Below, one piece after another: positions 15,707 to 24,708 of a stretch of DNA of 55,631 bases. The stretch's first letter is position 1; every line of letters starts with the position of its first letter. The DNA is from Burkholderiales bacterium. GTDB taxonomy: Bacteria > Pseudomonadota > Gammaproteobacteria > Burkholderiales > Burkholderiaceae_E. The stretch spans positions 1 to 55,631 of the forward strand of contig CANKWX010000018.1 in the NCBI GenBank assembly GCA_947487165.1. Reading direction: 5' to 3'. The notes under the pieces are model-generated. The model ran no database searches and was not told the DNA's origin. It worked only from the letters and a program-made list of their open reading frames with translations. Position numbers and translations under genes: made by a program.

Positions 15707-16534
15707 TCAGCGGCCGGTGAACTGCGGTTTGCGCTTCTCGACAAAGTGGGCAACACCCTCCTTGAAGTCCGCCGAGGCGAAGCTGCCGGCCATGTCGCCA
15801 TTGGCCTCGTCGATTGCCTGAGCCAGCGTCTGGAACTGGGCATGCCACATCTCACGCTTCATCTCGCGCATCGAGCGCGGCGACGCCTCGGTGGCCAGCA
15901 TGCGGGCATAGGCCATCACCTCGGTCATGAACTGGTCTTCCGGGATGACCCGGCTCACCAGACCCATGGCCAGCGCCTCAGGGGCGCGCACCGTGCGGGC
16001 CGAATAGAGCAGATCGCAGGCATGGGCCATGCCGACCAGACGGGGCAGCAGCCATGACACGCCATGCTCTGCGATCAGGCCGCGTCTTGCGAAGGCGGTA
16101 GTGAAAACCGCCTTGTCGGAGGCAAAGCGCATGTCGGCATAGAGCGACATGATCAGACCAAGCCCCGCGCAGGGGCCGTTGATGGCGGCGATGATCGGCC
16201 GCGGCACCGACGGGAACCAGGAGTACTGGCGCTTGAAGTCTTCGCTCGCCGACGCATCGAAGGGCTCGGGCACCGTCGGGCGCGGGCGCGCCGCGCCGTC
16301 ACTGCCACTGCCGGCCAGCGACTGCAGATTGTTCATGTCGGCGCCGGCGCAAAAACCGCGCCCTGCGCCGGTCAGCACGATCACCCGCACTGCCTCGTCA
16401 GACGATGCAGCCTTCATCGCGGCCCGCACGTCGCGGTCCATCTCGGCGCGCCAGGCATTGAGCCTGTCGGGGCGGTTGAGCGTGATCACGGCAATGCCGT
16501 CTTCAACCCGGTACAGCACATCTTCGTAGTTCAT
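15707..16534 (-). CDS. Enoyl-CoA hydratase/isomerase (crotonase family)
   Basis: A 275-residue crotonase-fold protein with a strong GGAGGAG site before the start. The oxyanion-hole segments are GRGFCAGADMNN (near residue 65) and NGPCAGLGLIM, and the catalytic acid region reads RRGLIAEHGVSWLLPRLVG. It hydrates or isomerises an enoyl-CoA, the step after the acyl-CoA dehydrogenases. It sits 11 nt upstream of the GMC gene in the same operon. A Gly/Ser-rich insert after residue 75 makes it a little longer than usual. Confidence 0.9.
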   Translation of the reverse strand: MNYEDVLYRVEDGIAVITLNRPDRLNAWRAEMDRDVRAAMKAASSDEAVRVIVLTGAGRGFCAGADMNNLQSLAGSGSDGAARPRPTVPEPFDASASEDFKRQYSWFPSVPRPIIAAINGPCAGLGLIMSLYADMRFASDKAVFTTAFARRGLIAEHGVSWLLPRLVGMAHACDLLYSARTVRAPEALAMGLVSRVIPEDQFMTEVMAYARMLATEASPRSMREMKREMWHAQFQTLAQAIDEANGDMAGSFASADFKEGVAHFVEKRKPQFTGR

Positions 16535-16603
16535 GGGGGTCTCCTCCTCGTCCTCGTATTGGGGTCAGCCCCGAACTGCGCCGGGGTCTGCAAATGGATG
16601 TTC

Positions 16604-17632
16604 TCAGGCGCCGGAAGTTTCCAGCGCCAGAAATGCCTGAAGCTTTGCCTCGCCTTGCGGCATGGCGCGCAGCGTGGCTTCAATGGAAGCGCGTGCCTGC
16701 GCTCGTGTGTGCTGCACGGTATCGACCGAATGCCAGCGCACGAAGCCCTGCCACAGCGGATCGAGCAGGCGCTCACCCGGAATACGTCGACCGTCATTGG
16801 CCTTGAAGGTGAAACTGCGCAACTCCGAAATCGCCGACTGCAGATAGGCCACATGGATCTGCTCGTCTTCGCGGATGCGCTCGACCATGACTGCGGCCTG
16901 CTCGGCGGTCTCGCGGCGATCGGCAAAGCAGGCCGGATCGCGCATGACCCGGGTGCAGAAGCTGAAGAAAGCCTCGGCGCGGATTTCGATCATGAGCACG
17001 TTCATCATCATGACAATGATCTGCTCATAGGGCGCATCGATCATCGGCAGCAGCCGGTCGCCGGCGGGGCGTGCCAGCGACGGCGGCACCTCGGGCATCG
17101 GCCAGGCATCGCGCCCGAACAGCATGTCGCGCACCGCAAACCACATGGTGTCGTGTCCGCCTATGCCTGATTCGGGCACGCCGCCCTCATCGAAACCGTG
17201 CGCCCTGAAGAGCCCCTTGCCCAGATGCCCGACGGTGGTCTGGCTGAGGTCTTCTTCGATGATGGACTGAAAATTCGGCACCGGGATCGTCGCCAGAATG
17301 CGTCCGCGCGCCTCGACCACGCCGGTCACCGTCAGCGAATTCCAGAGCGTCTGCCCGCACCCCCACTGCAGCAGCAGGCGCTGCTGCTCGAAGCTCGGAT
17401 AGTTGCCCATGGTGAGCAGCGCACCCGAGGCATCGATCAGGGGCCAGCCGCGGGCGGCCAGCGACTGCTGCCAGCCCCGCACCGCCGGCCAGCGCCCGAG
17501 CGTGCGCGGCGACTGGTAGGCGCCTGCCGCATCGAAGCCGCCATGCAGGCGATGCCCCACCGCCTCCAGCGGGCGGGCATAGGGATGCTCGGACATCAGT
17601 TGTGCTTCGTCGAAAACCAGTGCTGCGCCCAT
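16604..17632 (-). CDS. Ferritin-like putative diiron protein
   Basis: A 342-residue soluble protein. The C-terminal half is helical and carries candidate metal ligands in ferritin-like spacing: E126/E127 and H136, H160, E216 and E220 (IEIRAEAFFSF), and E257-x2-H260 (REDEQIHVAYL). The N-terminal part has no recognised motif. It could be a diiron oxygenase or oxidase for the pathway, since it lies between the thiolase and the hydratase genes, but the reaction is not known. Gaps of 38 and 69 nt on either side suggest one transcript. Confidence 0.6.
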   Translation of the reverse strand: MGAALVFDEAQLMSEHPYARPLEAVGHRLHGGFDAAGAYQSPRTLGRWPAVRGWQQSLAARGWPLIDASGALLTMGNYPSFEQQRLLLQWGCGQTLWNSLTVTGVVEARGRILATIPVPNFQSIIEEDLSQTTVGHLGKGLFRAHGFDEGGVPESGIGGHDTMWFAVRDMLFGRDAWPMPEVPPSLARPAGDRLLPMIDAPYEQIIVMMMNVLMIEIRAEAFFSFCTRVMRDPACFADRRETAEQAAVMVERIREDEQIHVAYLQSAISELRSFTFKANDGRRIPGERLLDPLWQGFVRWHSVDTVQHTRAQARASIEATLRAMPQGEAKLQAFLALETSGA

Positions 17633-17670
17633 CTTGCGGGTCCTTTGAAATCAGAGTGGAATCAGGCGAC

Positions 17671-18909
17671 TCAGAGACGCTCGATGATGATCGCCGGAGC
17701 CATGCCGCCGGCGGCACACATCGTGACCAGACCGCGACGCAGATCGCGACGCTCGAGTTCGTCGAGGATGGTGCCGATCAGGATCGAACCGGTGCCACCG
17801 ATCGGATGGCCCAGCGCCATCGCACCGCCATTCACATTGACCTTGTCGCGATCGAGCTTGAGGTCGCGGATGAACTTCTCGGCCACCACCGAAAACGCCT
17901 CATTGATTTCGAACAGATCAATGTCATCGAGGGTCAGACCGGCCTTGGCCAGCACCTTGCGGGCGGCCGGCACCGGGGCATTGAGCATCAGCGTGGGGCA
18001 ATCGCCGACATTGGCCATCGCAACGATGCGCGCGCGCGGCTTCAGGCCCTTGGCTTTGGCATAGGCAGGAGATGCCAGCAGCACCGCACCCGCACCGTCG
18101 ACCACACCCGACGAATTGCCGGCGTGATGGACATGCTTGATGTCGAGGCCGGGATACTTCGCCAGGATCAGGCTGCGGAAGGTATTGCCCTGGTCGTCGA
18201 GCGGCACATCGGCCAGCGCCGGAAAGGCCGCCTTGATTTCGGACAAGCCCTGCATCGTGGTCTGGGGGCGCGGAAACTCTTCATGGTCGAGTGCCAGCGT
18301 ACCGTCGGCCTTGAAGGTCGGAATCAGGCTCTTCTTGAAATGACCGTTGGCGATCGCGTGCGCGGCGCGCTGCTGGCTGACCAGGGCAAGTTCGTCGAGC
18401 GCCTGACGCGAGATGCCTTCCATGGTGGCAATCGCATCGGCACACACGCCCTGGTGCGACTGCGGATGCGAAGCGCGCAGACGCAGATTGCCGGCATCCA
18501 TCAGGGCCGGGCCTTCATCGGGCGCGCGACGGCCGGTCATCGACATCATCTCTGAGCCGCCGGCGATCATCAGGTCTTCCATGCCGGCCATGATTGAAGC
18601 CGCCGCCATACTGACCGAGGTGATGCCCGAGCCACAGAAGCGATCGAGGGTGACTCCGCTTGCGCGGATATCAAAACCAGCATCGAGTGCGGCCATGCGT
18701 GCCAGGTCCATCGACTGCGAACCCCGCTGCGAGCTGGTGCCCCAGATGATATCGTCGATTTCGGCGGTCTTGAGGTCGTTACGCGCGGCCAGTGCCTTGA
18801 GCACATTGGCGGCCACATGCTGCGGATGCATGTCGGCGAGTGCGCCTTTGCCGACTTTGCCAATGCCGCGCGGTGTGCGGCAGGCGTCGATGATGAAAGC
18901 TTCGGTCAT
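17671..18909 (-). CDS. Acetyl-CoA acyltransferase (thiolase)
   Basis: A 412-residue thiolase with all catalytic residues: C92 in DRFCGSG, the GHPIGGTG loop, and the second cysteine in TMCAAGGMAPA close to the C-terminus. It cleaves a 3-oxoacyl-CoA with CoA to give acetyl-CoA (or propionyl-CoA) and a shortened acyl-CoA, completing a beta-oxidation round. It is the first gene of the minus-strand run leading to the GMC subunits. It differs clearly from the Cys-less thiolase-like protein at 5029, so the island holds one classic and one unusual thiolase. Confidence 0.92.
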   Translation of the reverse strand: MTEAFIIDACRTPRGIGKVGKGALADMHPQHVAANVLKALAARNDLKTAEIDDIIWGTSSQRGSQSMDLARMAALDAGFDIRASGVTLDRFCGSGITSVSMAAASIMAGMEDLMIAGGSEMMSMTGRRAPDEGPALMDAGNLRLRASHPQSHQGVCADAIATMEGISRQALDELALVSQQRAAHAIANGHFKKSLIPTFKADGTLALDHEEFPRPQTTMQGLSEIKAAFPALADVPLDDQGNTFRSLILAKYPGLDIKHVHHAGNSSGVVDGAGAVLLASPAYAKAKGLKPRARIVAMANVGDCPTLMLNAPVPAARKVLAKAGLTLDDIDLFEINEAFSVVAEKFIRDLKLDRDKVNVNGGAMALGHPIGGTGSILIGTILDELERRDLRRGLVTMCAAGGMAPAIIIERL

Positions 18910-19046
18910 GGGGGGTCTCCTGGTCTTGGATTGGGGGTCAGCGTCAGTCGCCGGACAGTGCCATCAAACAGGCGGGCAGCCTCGAATCATGCCACTGATG
19001 GCGCCGCCGGCCGCTCGAAGGAATCACATTTCGGGACAAACCCGGT

Positions 19047-20369
19047 TCAACCGGGAAAGAAGCGGTTGGCAGGCCGCGGCAGCCCGAGGTTTTCACGCAG
19101 GGTGGCGCCTTCGTACTCGGTGCGAAAGAGACCACGCCGCTGCAGTTCAGGGACCACCCGGTCGACCATGTCATCCAGCCCGGCGGGCAGGTAGGGAAAC
19201 AGGATGTTGAAACCGTCGCTGCCCTCTTCTTCGATCCAGGCCTGCATCTCGTCGGCGATGCTGGCCGGCGTGCCGACGAAGGCCAGACCGGCATAACCGC
19301 CCAACCGCTGAGCCAGTTGCCGGACGGTGAGATGTTCACGGCGCGCCAGGGCAATCGCGCGCTCGCGCCCGCTCTTGCTGGCATTGGTCTCGGGAATGTC
19401 ATCGGGCAGCGGCGCATCCGGGTCGAAAGCCTGGGCATCGTGGCCGAGTGCGATCGACAGCGAGGCAATCGCGCTGTCGTAGTGCACCAGGCTGTCGAGC
19501 AGCAGGCGCTTGTCGCGTGCCTCCTCGATCGTGTCCCCGACTACCACCAATGCACCCGGCAGGATCTTCAGATGCTCGCGAGGCCGCCCGATCGCATCCA
19601 TGCGCGACTTCACATCCTGATAGAAAGCCTTGCCTGAGGCGAGCGTGGCCTGCGCGGTGAAGACCACCTCGGCGGTTTCGGCGGCGAGCTGCTTGCCGGC
19701 CTCGGACGCGCCGGCCTGCACGATCACCGGCCAGCCCTGCACCGGGCGAGCCACATTGAGCGGCCCACGCACTGAAAAGAATTCGCCCTTGTGATCGAGC
19801 ACATGCATTTTCTCGGGGTCGAAAAAAAGCCCGGTCTTCACGTCGCGCGTGAAGGCGTCATCGGCAAAGGAGTCCCATAGCCCGGTCACCACATCGACGA
19901 ACTCTCGTGCCCGACGATAGCGCTCGCCGTGTTCGAGGTGGTCCTCCCGGCCAAAGTTGAGCGCGGCATCCGGGTTGGACGTGGTCACCACATTCCAGCC
20001 GGCGCGCCCGCCGCTCAAGTGGTCGAGCGAGGCAAATTTGCGCGCCAGGATGTAAGGCTCTTCAAAGGTGGTCGAGGCAGTCGCCACCAGTCCGATATGC
20101 CTGGTCAGCACCGCCAGCGCCGGCAGCAGCGTCAGCGGATCAAAGGACGTGACGGTATGGCTGCGTTTGAGCGCCTCGATCGGCATATTGAGCACAGCCA
20201 GATGGTCGGCCATGAAGAAGGCATCGAATCGGCCGGCTTCGAGTTTCTGCGTAAAGCGGGCCAGATGCTCGAAGTTGAAGTTGGCATCGGGTAAGCCGCC
20301 CGGATAGCGCCAGCCGCCGGTGTGAATCGTGGTCGGGCGCATGAAGGCGCCGAGTCTCATTTTGCGCAT
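19047..20369 (-). CDS. LLM-class FMN-dependent monooxygenase (NtaA/SnaA/DszA type)
   Basis: A 440-residue protein of the bacterial luciferase fold. The N-terminus MRLGAFMRPTTIHTGGWRYPG and the segments FFMADHLAVL, EEPYILARKFASLDHLSGGRAGWNVVTT and VQAGASEAGKQLAAE (quoted as separate pieces of the family pattern) match the NtaA/SnaA/SoxA/DszA subfamily. These enzymes need reduced FMN from a separate reductase, and no such reductase is encoded nearby. Typical reactions are attack on C-S or C-N bonds, or hydroxylation. Its neighbours are an M20 hydrolase upstream and the thiolase downstream. The substrate is unknown. Confidence 0.88.
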   Translation of the reverse strand: MRKMRLGAFMRPTTIHTGGWRYPGGLPDANFNFEHLARFTQKLEAGRFDAFFMADHLAVLNMPIEALKRSHTVTSFDPLTLLPALAVLTRHIGLVATASTTFEEPYILARKFASLDHLSGGRAGWNVVTTSNPDAALNFGREDHLEHGERYRRAREFVDVVTGLWDSFADDAFTRDVKTGLFFDPEKMHVLDHKGEFFSVRGPLNVARPVQGWPVIVQAGASEAGKQLAAETAEVVFTAQATLASGKAFYQDVKSRMDAIGRPREHLKILPGALVVVGDTIEEARDKRLLLDSLVHYDSAIASLSIALGHDAQAFDPDAPLPDDIPETNASKSGRERAIALARREHLTVRQLAQRLGGYAGLAFVGTPASIADEMQAWIEEEGSDGFNILFPYLPAGLDDMVDRVVPELQRRGLFRTEYEGATLRENLGLPRPANRFFPG

Positions 20370-20439
20370 GGCGTCGGTCTCCGGACGGACTCGAATGTCG
20401 GGCTGATACCGGGCTCATGCTGCGCAGATTGCGCAGCGT

Positions 20440-21609
20440 TCAGCCCAATGCGAGCTTGCGTTCGACCGCTCTCGAAAAAAACGCACCGCCCAGCGGGATT
20501 GCCTGATCGTTGAAATCGTAGGCCGGATTGTGAACCTCGCAATCACCGTCACCGTCACCATTGCCGATGTTCACGAAGCAGCCCGGCACGCGGTCGAGCA
20601 TGAAGGAAAAGTCTTCCGAGGCCATGATGAGTGGCGGATTGCGATCGACCTTGTCGGCACCGACCAGCTCGGCGCAGACCGAGGCCGCGAAGTCGGCTTC
20701 ATCGGTGTTGTTGACCGTTGGCGCAAAGTTCACGCGAAAGTCCACGGTCGCGGTGGCACCCATCGATTCGGCCACGCCGCTGGCAATACGGCGCATATTG
20801 TGCTCGACCAGCGCCATGACGTCCTTGGAGAAAGCCCGTACCGTGCCCGACAGGCGGGCGGTCTGCGGAATCACGTTGTAGGCATCGCCGGCATGAAACT
20901 GGGTAACCGACACCACCGCGGTATCGACCGGGCGCACATTGCGCGACACGATGGTCTGCAGGGTCGAGGCGATCTGTACAGCCACCATCAGCGAATCGAT
21001 ACCGGCCTCGGGGCGCGCGCCATGCGAACCAACGCCAGTGATGTCGATATCAAAAAAGGCACCGCCCGCCATCATCGCGCCCGAGCGCACGCAGAACTGC
21101 CCGATCGGCAATTTCGGGCGGTTGTGCATGCCGAAGACCCAGTCACACGGAAAGCGCGTGAACAGACCATCGTCGATCATCGCTTTCGCCCCGCCCAGGC
21201 CCTCTTCGGCCGGCTGGAAAATGAAGTGGACCGTGCCATCGAAATTGCGCGTCGCCGCCAGATATCGGGCAGCGCCAAGCAGCATGGTGGTGTGGCCATC
21301 GTGACCGCAGGCATGCATGCGACCCGCATGCTGAGAACGATGATCGAAAGTGTTGGCCTCCTGGATCGGCAGGGCGTCCATGTCGGCGCGCAGACCGATC
21401 GATCGCGTCGAGGAGCCGGCCTTCAGGACGCCAACAACACCTGTTTTGCCCACACCGCGATGAACCTCGATGCCATAGCTCTCGAGTGCCTGCGCAACCC
21501 GCTCGGCGGTGCGCGACTCCTGAAAACCGAGTTCGGGATGGGCGTGGATGTCGCGCCGAAAGGCGGTCAGCTCGTCATGAAACAGGGCGATGCGGTCGAT
21601 GGCAGACAT
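20440..21609 (-). CDS. M20 family amidohydrolase (hippurate/IAA-amino-acid hydrolase type)
   Basis: A protein of about 389 residues, normal for the amidohydrolase branch of peptidase family M20D. Metal-binding motifs are MHACGHDGH, the paired glutamates in QPAEEGLGGAK and the late ASEDFSFML; the N-terminal RDIHAHPELGFQE is also diagnostic. It would hydrolyse an N-acyl amino acid, releasing a free carboxylic acid that the nearby CoA ligase could activate. That link is inferred. ATG 21609 (MSAIDRIA) is taken over an ATG three codons upstream. It precedes the LLM gene on the same strand by 70 bp. Confidence 0.9.
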   Translation of the reverse strand: MSAIDRIALFHDELTAFRRDIHAHPELGFQESRTAERVAQALESYGIEVHRGVGKTGVVGVLKAGSSTRSIGLRADMDALPIQEANTFDHRSQHAGRMHACGHDGHTTMLLGAARYLAATRNFDGTVHFIFQPAEEGLGGAKAMIDDGLFTRFPCDWVFGMHNRPKLPIGQFCVRSGAMMAGGAFFDIDITGVGSHGARPEAGIDSLMVAVQIASTLQTIVSRNVRPVDTAVVSVTQFHAGDAYNVIPQTARLSGTVRAFSKDVMALVEHNMRRIASGVAESMGATATVDFRVNFAPTVNNTDEADFAASVCAELVGADKVDRNPPLIMASEDFSFMLDRVPGCFVNIGNGDGDGDCEVHNPAYDFNDQAIPLGGAFFSRAVERKLALG

Positions 21610-21674
21610 GGGAACCACGCTTGGGTTGATGGACCCTGATCATCCCCCAAGTCGGCGCGACCGACCAAGCATCT

Positions 21675-22577
21675 TCATCCGCGGTCGACGGATGCCTTAC
21701 GACGACGCGCCATCATCGATGCGGTGACGACCAGCCCGGAAAGCATGAAGGCCAGATCCGAAGGCTCGGGAACCGGGATGATCTCGCCATAACCGGTCAC
21801 CAGCGCGATGTCGCCGTTGCCCGACAGGGTGAAGTGTGCATACATCTGCATGGTGTTCCAGACGCCCAGCGGGCCTGCGGTGACACCCGACTCGACGGTG
21901 TTGATGAAGGCCACCGACCCGGGAGTGCCGGCTGCAATCGATGCTTGTGCACCGACATTCACCCCTGCATTCACGAAAGAAGCGTCACCCTGTGGCGCAT
22001 TGACCAGCGAAGACAGCGCGAAACTCTGGAAGCTGCTGGTCCCCGGGCTGTAGGTCAGCGAGGCGCCGTTGCCGGTGGCATCGACCAGAATGCCGGATGC
22101 GCGAGCACTCACGGTATTGGCCTGTCCATTGATGCCAGGAATGATCGGCGACGTGAAATAGGCGCTGACCGCCAACGCCCCCGAGGTGTTGTTGGCGATG
22201 CTGTAGGCATAGCTCATGAACGGATCGACATTGCCACCGGTCGCGCGCTCAAAGACCCGGTTGCCTTGCGAATCGGTCGGATCGACCTTGACCACGAAGG
22301 CCGGCAACTCGACGCCATCGACTGTGACCCTGCGATTGGCCGAGTAGGAAAAGGGTGAGGCCAACGAAAAATCACCGCTGTTGCGGTCAAGCGTAAAACC
22401 GATGTCGGCGCTGGTCCAGTTGATCCCCGACTCGGTGCCGACGATATTGAACTTCAGGATCGGACTCGGTGTGTCCGACGGCAGCACCCCCGCCAACTCG
22501 GCTGACGCCTGAGCGGACACCCAGGAGGTCAATACGCCGACGGCGCTTCTCGCGGCAAGGTTGAAAGGTCGTCCCAT
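21675..22577 (-). CDS. PEP-CTERM sorting-domain protein
   Basis: A 300-residue exported protein. ATG 22577 with GAGGAT upstream starts a signal-like segment (NLAARSAVGVLTSWVSAQASA). The long middle is rich in Ser, Gly and Asn with beta-strand periodicity. The C-terminus is the tripartite exosortase signal: VPEPSDLAFM, a hydrophobic stretch and the basic end ARRRKASVDRG. Such proteins are processed by exosortase and end up at the cell surface or in exopolysaccharide; exosortase genes are not in the window. It appears to be a single-gene unit separate from the catabolic genes. Function unknown. Confidence 0.85.
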   Translation of the reverse strand: MGRPFNLAARSAVGVLTSWVSAQASAELAGVLPSDTPSPILKFNIVGTESGINWTSADIGFTLDRNSGDFSLASPFSYSANRRVTVDGVELPAFVVKVDPTDSQGNRVFERATGGNVDPFMSYAYSIANNTSGALAVSAYFTSPIIPGINGQANTVSARASGILVDATGNGASLTYSPGTSSFQSFALSSLVNAPQGDASFVNAGVNVGAQASIAAGTPGSVAFINTVESGVTAGPLGVWNTMQMYAHFTLSGNGDIALVTGYGEIIPVPEPSDLAFMLSGLVVTASMMARRRKASVDRG

Positions 22578-22761
22578 GGAATCCTCAGTAGTCAGTGGAG
22601 GCCGCACTCGGCAATGGTGACGATTTTGAGCCGACATTGTTTCGGCACGTGACGAAACCCCCCTGGTAATTGACTCAAAAGGATTAACTACAACTCCCAG
22701 GGATCACTCCTTGGACCAGTGCCGGATGATTGTGTTGTCATAGTGTTTTTCGGGGCGCGAG

Positions 22762-23424
22762 ATGACCAACACCCTGCCGAGCCTGATCGTCTACACCGAC
22801 TACAAGAGTCCCTATGCCTTTGTGGCGGACGCCGCCATTCGGGCCACTGCCTTGCAGTACCCGGTCCATCTCGACTGGCGACCCTACACATTGCGCATCA
22901 CCGAGTTCATGGGCAGCGTCGAAGCGCGCACGGCGCACAACTGGCGAAAGGTCCGTTATGGCTACATGGATGCGCGCCGTATGGCCAACCGTCAGGGCCT
23001 GATCATGAAAGGCCCGCGACGCATCTATAACGCCGAGCTCTCGAGCACCGGCATGCTGTTCGCTCAGGATCACGGATTTTTCGAGGCCTATCACGTGTCC
23101 ACCTTCGAGCGATTCTGGCGGCACGACCTCGATATCGATTCCCTTGACGAGATGAGCCGCCATATCGATGCGCTGGGTGCATCAGGCGCCGACTTTGTCC
23201 GCTTCGCGCAGGGCGAGGGTGGCACACGTGAACGGCGCCTCGTGGCGCAAGCCGAAACGCTTGGCGTCTTCGGTGTCCCGATGATGATCTTCGATGATCA
23301 GCTCTACTGGGGCGGCGACCGGCTCGCGATGGTGCGCGAGGCGATCGAGCAGACCCTGAGCGCCGCCGGCGAGGCCCTGCGGGGACCGACCGGCCGCGCC
23401 GCACTGGGCGACACTCGGTCGTAA
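22762..23424 (+). CDS. DsbA-fold protein, 2-hydroxychromene-2-carboxylate isomerase-like
   Basis: A 220-residue thioredoxin-fold protein of the DsbA/HCCA-isomerase group. It starts LIVYTDYKSPYAFVAD, where DsbA has its CxxC strand: here there is a serine and no CxxC pair, as in HCCA isomerases and kappa-class GSTs. The late segment TLGVFGVPMMIFDDQLYWGGDRL is the family's cis-Pro loop and substrate pocket. It may isomerise a glutathione-dependent intermediate in aromatic degradation. No ring-cleavage genes are visible. Convergent with the following carrier gene. Confidence 0.82.
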   Translation: MTNTLPSLIVYTDYKSPYAFVADAAIRATALQYPVHLDWRPYTLRITEFMGSVEARTAHNWRKVRYGYMDARRMANRQGLIMKGPRRIYNAELSSTGMLFAQDHGFFEAYHVSTFERFWRHDLDIDSLDEMSRHIDALGASGADFVRFAQGEGGTRERRLVAQAETLGVFGVPMMIFDDQLYWGGDRLAMVREAIEQTLSAAGEALRGPTGRAALGDTRS

Positions 23425-23455
23425 ATGGCGTTGCCTTTTCGCAGCTCACGCCGTC

Positions 23456-24670
23456 TCAAGGTGACCCCTCCCTGTTGCGCGGCAGACTGGTCGCCAGCAA
23501 CGCGCCCAGCAGATTGCCGACTGCCGCAATCATCATCGCCCCGTGATAAGCCTGCGTGCGGTCGAAGAGCCATCCGGCCACCACCGGCAGGCTGACCGCG
23601 GCCACGCACCACGCGATATAGAGCTGGCTGGCGACCCGACCGAACACATTCTTGTGCCAGTAGCGGGCAATCGCCCCGGCGGTCAAGCCGGAGACAAAAC
23701 CGTAGCCCATGCCGATCAGCGTCATGGCCAGTACCGCCACCGCCGGCCCGGGAAACGCCAGCAACAGCAGCGAGCCCGACAGCGCAATGAGATGGGCGGT
23801 GCAGGCCACCCACGGCACCTCGAAGCGGTCGACCAGCCAGCCGCCGCCGATTCGGGCGGCGGCAATCGCGCCGGTGATGAAGGTCGTGCCGCCCAGGGCA
23901 AAGGCGGTGGCCGCGCCATAGGCCTGCAGGATGCCGGCCGACTGGCTCATCACCATCAGGCCGGCTGCGGCCGCCAGAAAGAACACGCCGAAAAGACGCG
24001 CAAACAGGCTCCAGCGACGGTCCTCGCTGCCCTGGGCGTCAGCCTGGCCGTCCTGCATGCGAATGTCGGCCAGGCGCAGCAGTCCGGCCGCGGCAACGGT
24101 GGCAAGCGCCACGGTGATGGCCAGCCCAACCAGAGTCGCTCGCAATCCGAACCCAGCGATTGTCCAGCCGAAAATTGGTGCGCCGATCATCGCGCCCAGG
24201 GGATACAGACTCACCACATAGCCATTGGCCAGGCCACTCATCGACTCGACGGTCTGGTTGAGGCCCTGCTGCATCATCACGAAGGCCACCCCGCCGCCCA
24301 GTCCGAAGAGCAGGCCGTAGCCCAGCATCAATTGCCCGATGCCGGTGGCGCTGGCCGCCACCAGCAGGCCGACCGCACTGCACAGGCCGGCGCACAGCAA
24401 TAAGCCCACCGGTGCAAATCGCCGGTAGAGCACCGGCCCGGCAAGCATGCCGAGCGTCAGGCAGATCGAGGCCACCGAGAAGACCAGCGCCATCTGGGCG
24501 CGCCCGATACCGAGCATCGTCTCCATCGGCTTGAGGAACACGCTGAAGGCGTAAATCGTCCCGAACGGCAGATTGAGAAGGGTGGCCGCTGCCATTGCGC
24601 AAGCACTGCGCTGCCTTGGCGTCAGAGCCGACTGGGCAGGTCCGGAATGGGGGGGGCGGGCGGCGGACAT
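23456..24670 (-). CDS. MFS transporter of the oxalate:formate antiporter (OFA) type
   Basis: A 404-residue membrane protein with about 12 segments and a short polar N-terminus. The start LPFGTIYAFSVFLKPMET and the helix LGYGLLFGLGGGVAFVMMQ match the OFA carrier group, which exchanges monocarboxylates. Its stop is separated from the preceding convergent gene by 31 bp, and its start lies 38 bp after the stop of the 406-residue gene upstream on the same strand. The substrate is not known; a small organic acid is likely. Confidence 0.82.
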   Translation of the reverse strand: MSAARPPHSGPAQSALTPRQRSACAMAAATLLNLPFGTIYAFSVFLKPMETMLGIGRAQMALVFSVASICLTLGMLAGPVLYRRFAPVGLLLCAGLCSAVGLLVAASATGIGQLMLGYGLLFGLGGGVAFVMMQQGLNQTVESMSGLANGYVVSLYPLGAMIGAPIFGWTIAGFGLRATLVGLAITVALATVAAAGLLRLADIRMQDGQADAQGSEDRRWSLFARLFGVFFLAAAAGLMVMSQSAGILQAYGAATAFALGGTTFITGAIAAARIGGGWLVDRFEVPWVACTAHLIALSGSLLLLAFPGPAVAVLAMTLIGMGYGFVSGLTAGAIARYWHKNVFGRVASQLYIAWCVAAVSLPVVAGWLFDRTQAYHGAMMIAAVGNLLGALLATSLPRNREGSP

Positions 24671-24708
24671 AGTCGATCGACGAGAACCGATGCGCCGCGC
24701 CGGCCGAC

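Noticed and set aside
13601-18942. GGGGTCAG repeats at 13603, 16561 and 18933 as a dispersed element
   Set aside because: Only 8-9 bp are shared, contexts differ, and one copy contains the stop codon of a gene; too weak to call a repeat family.
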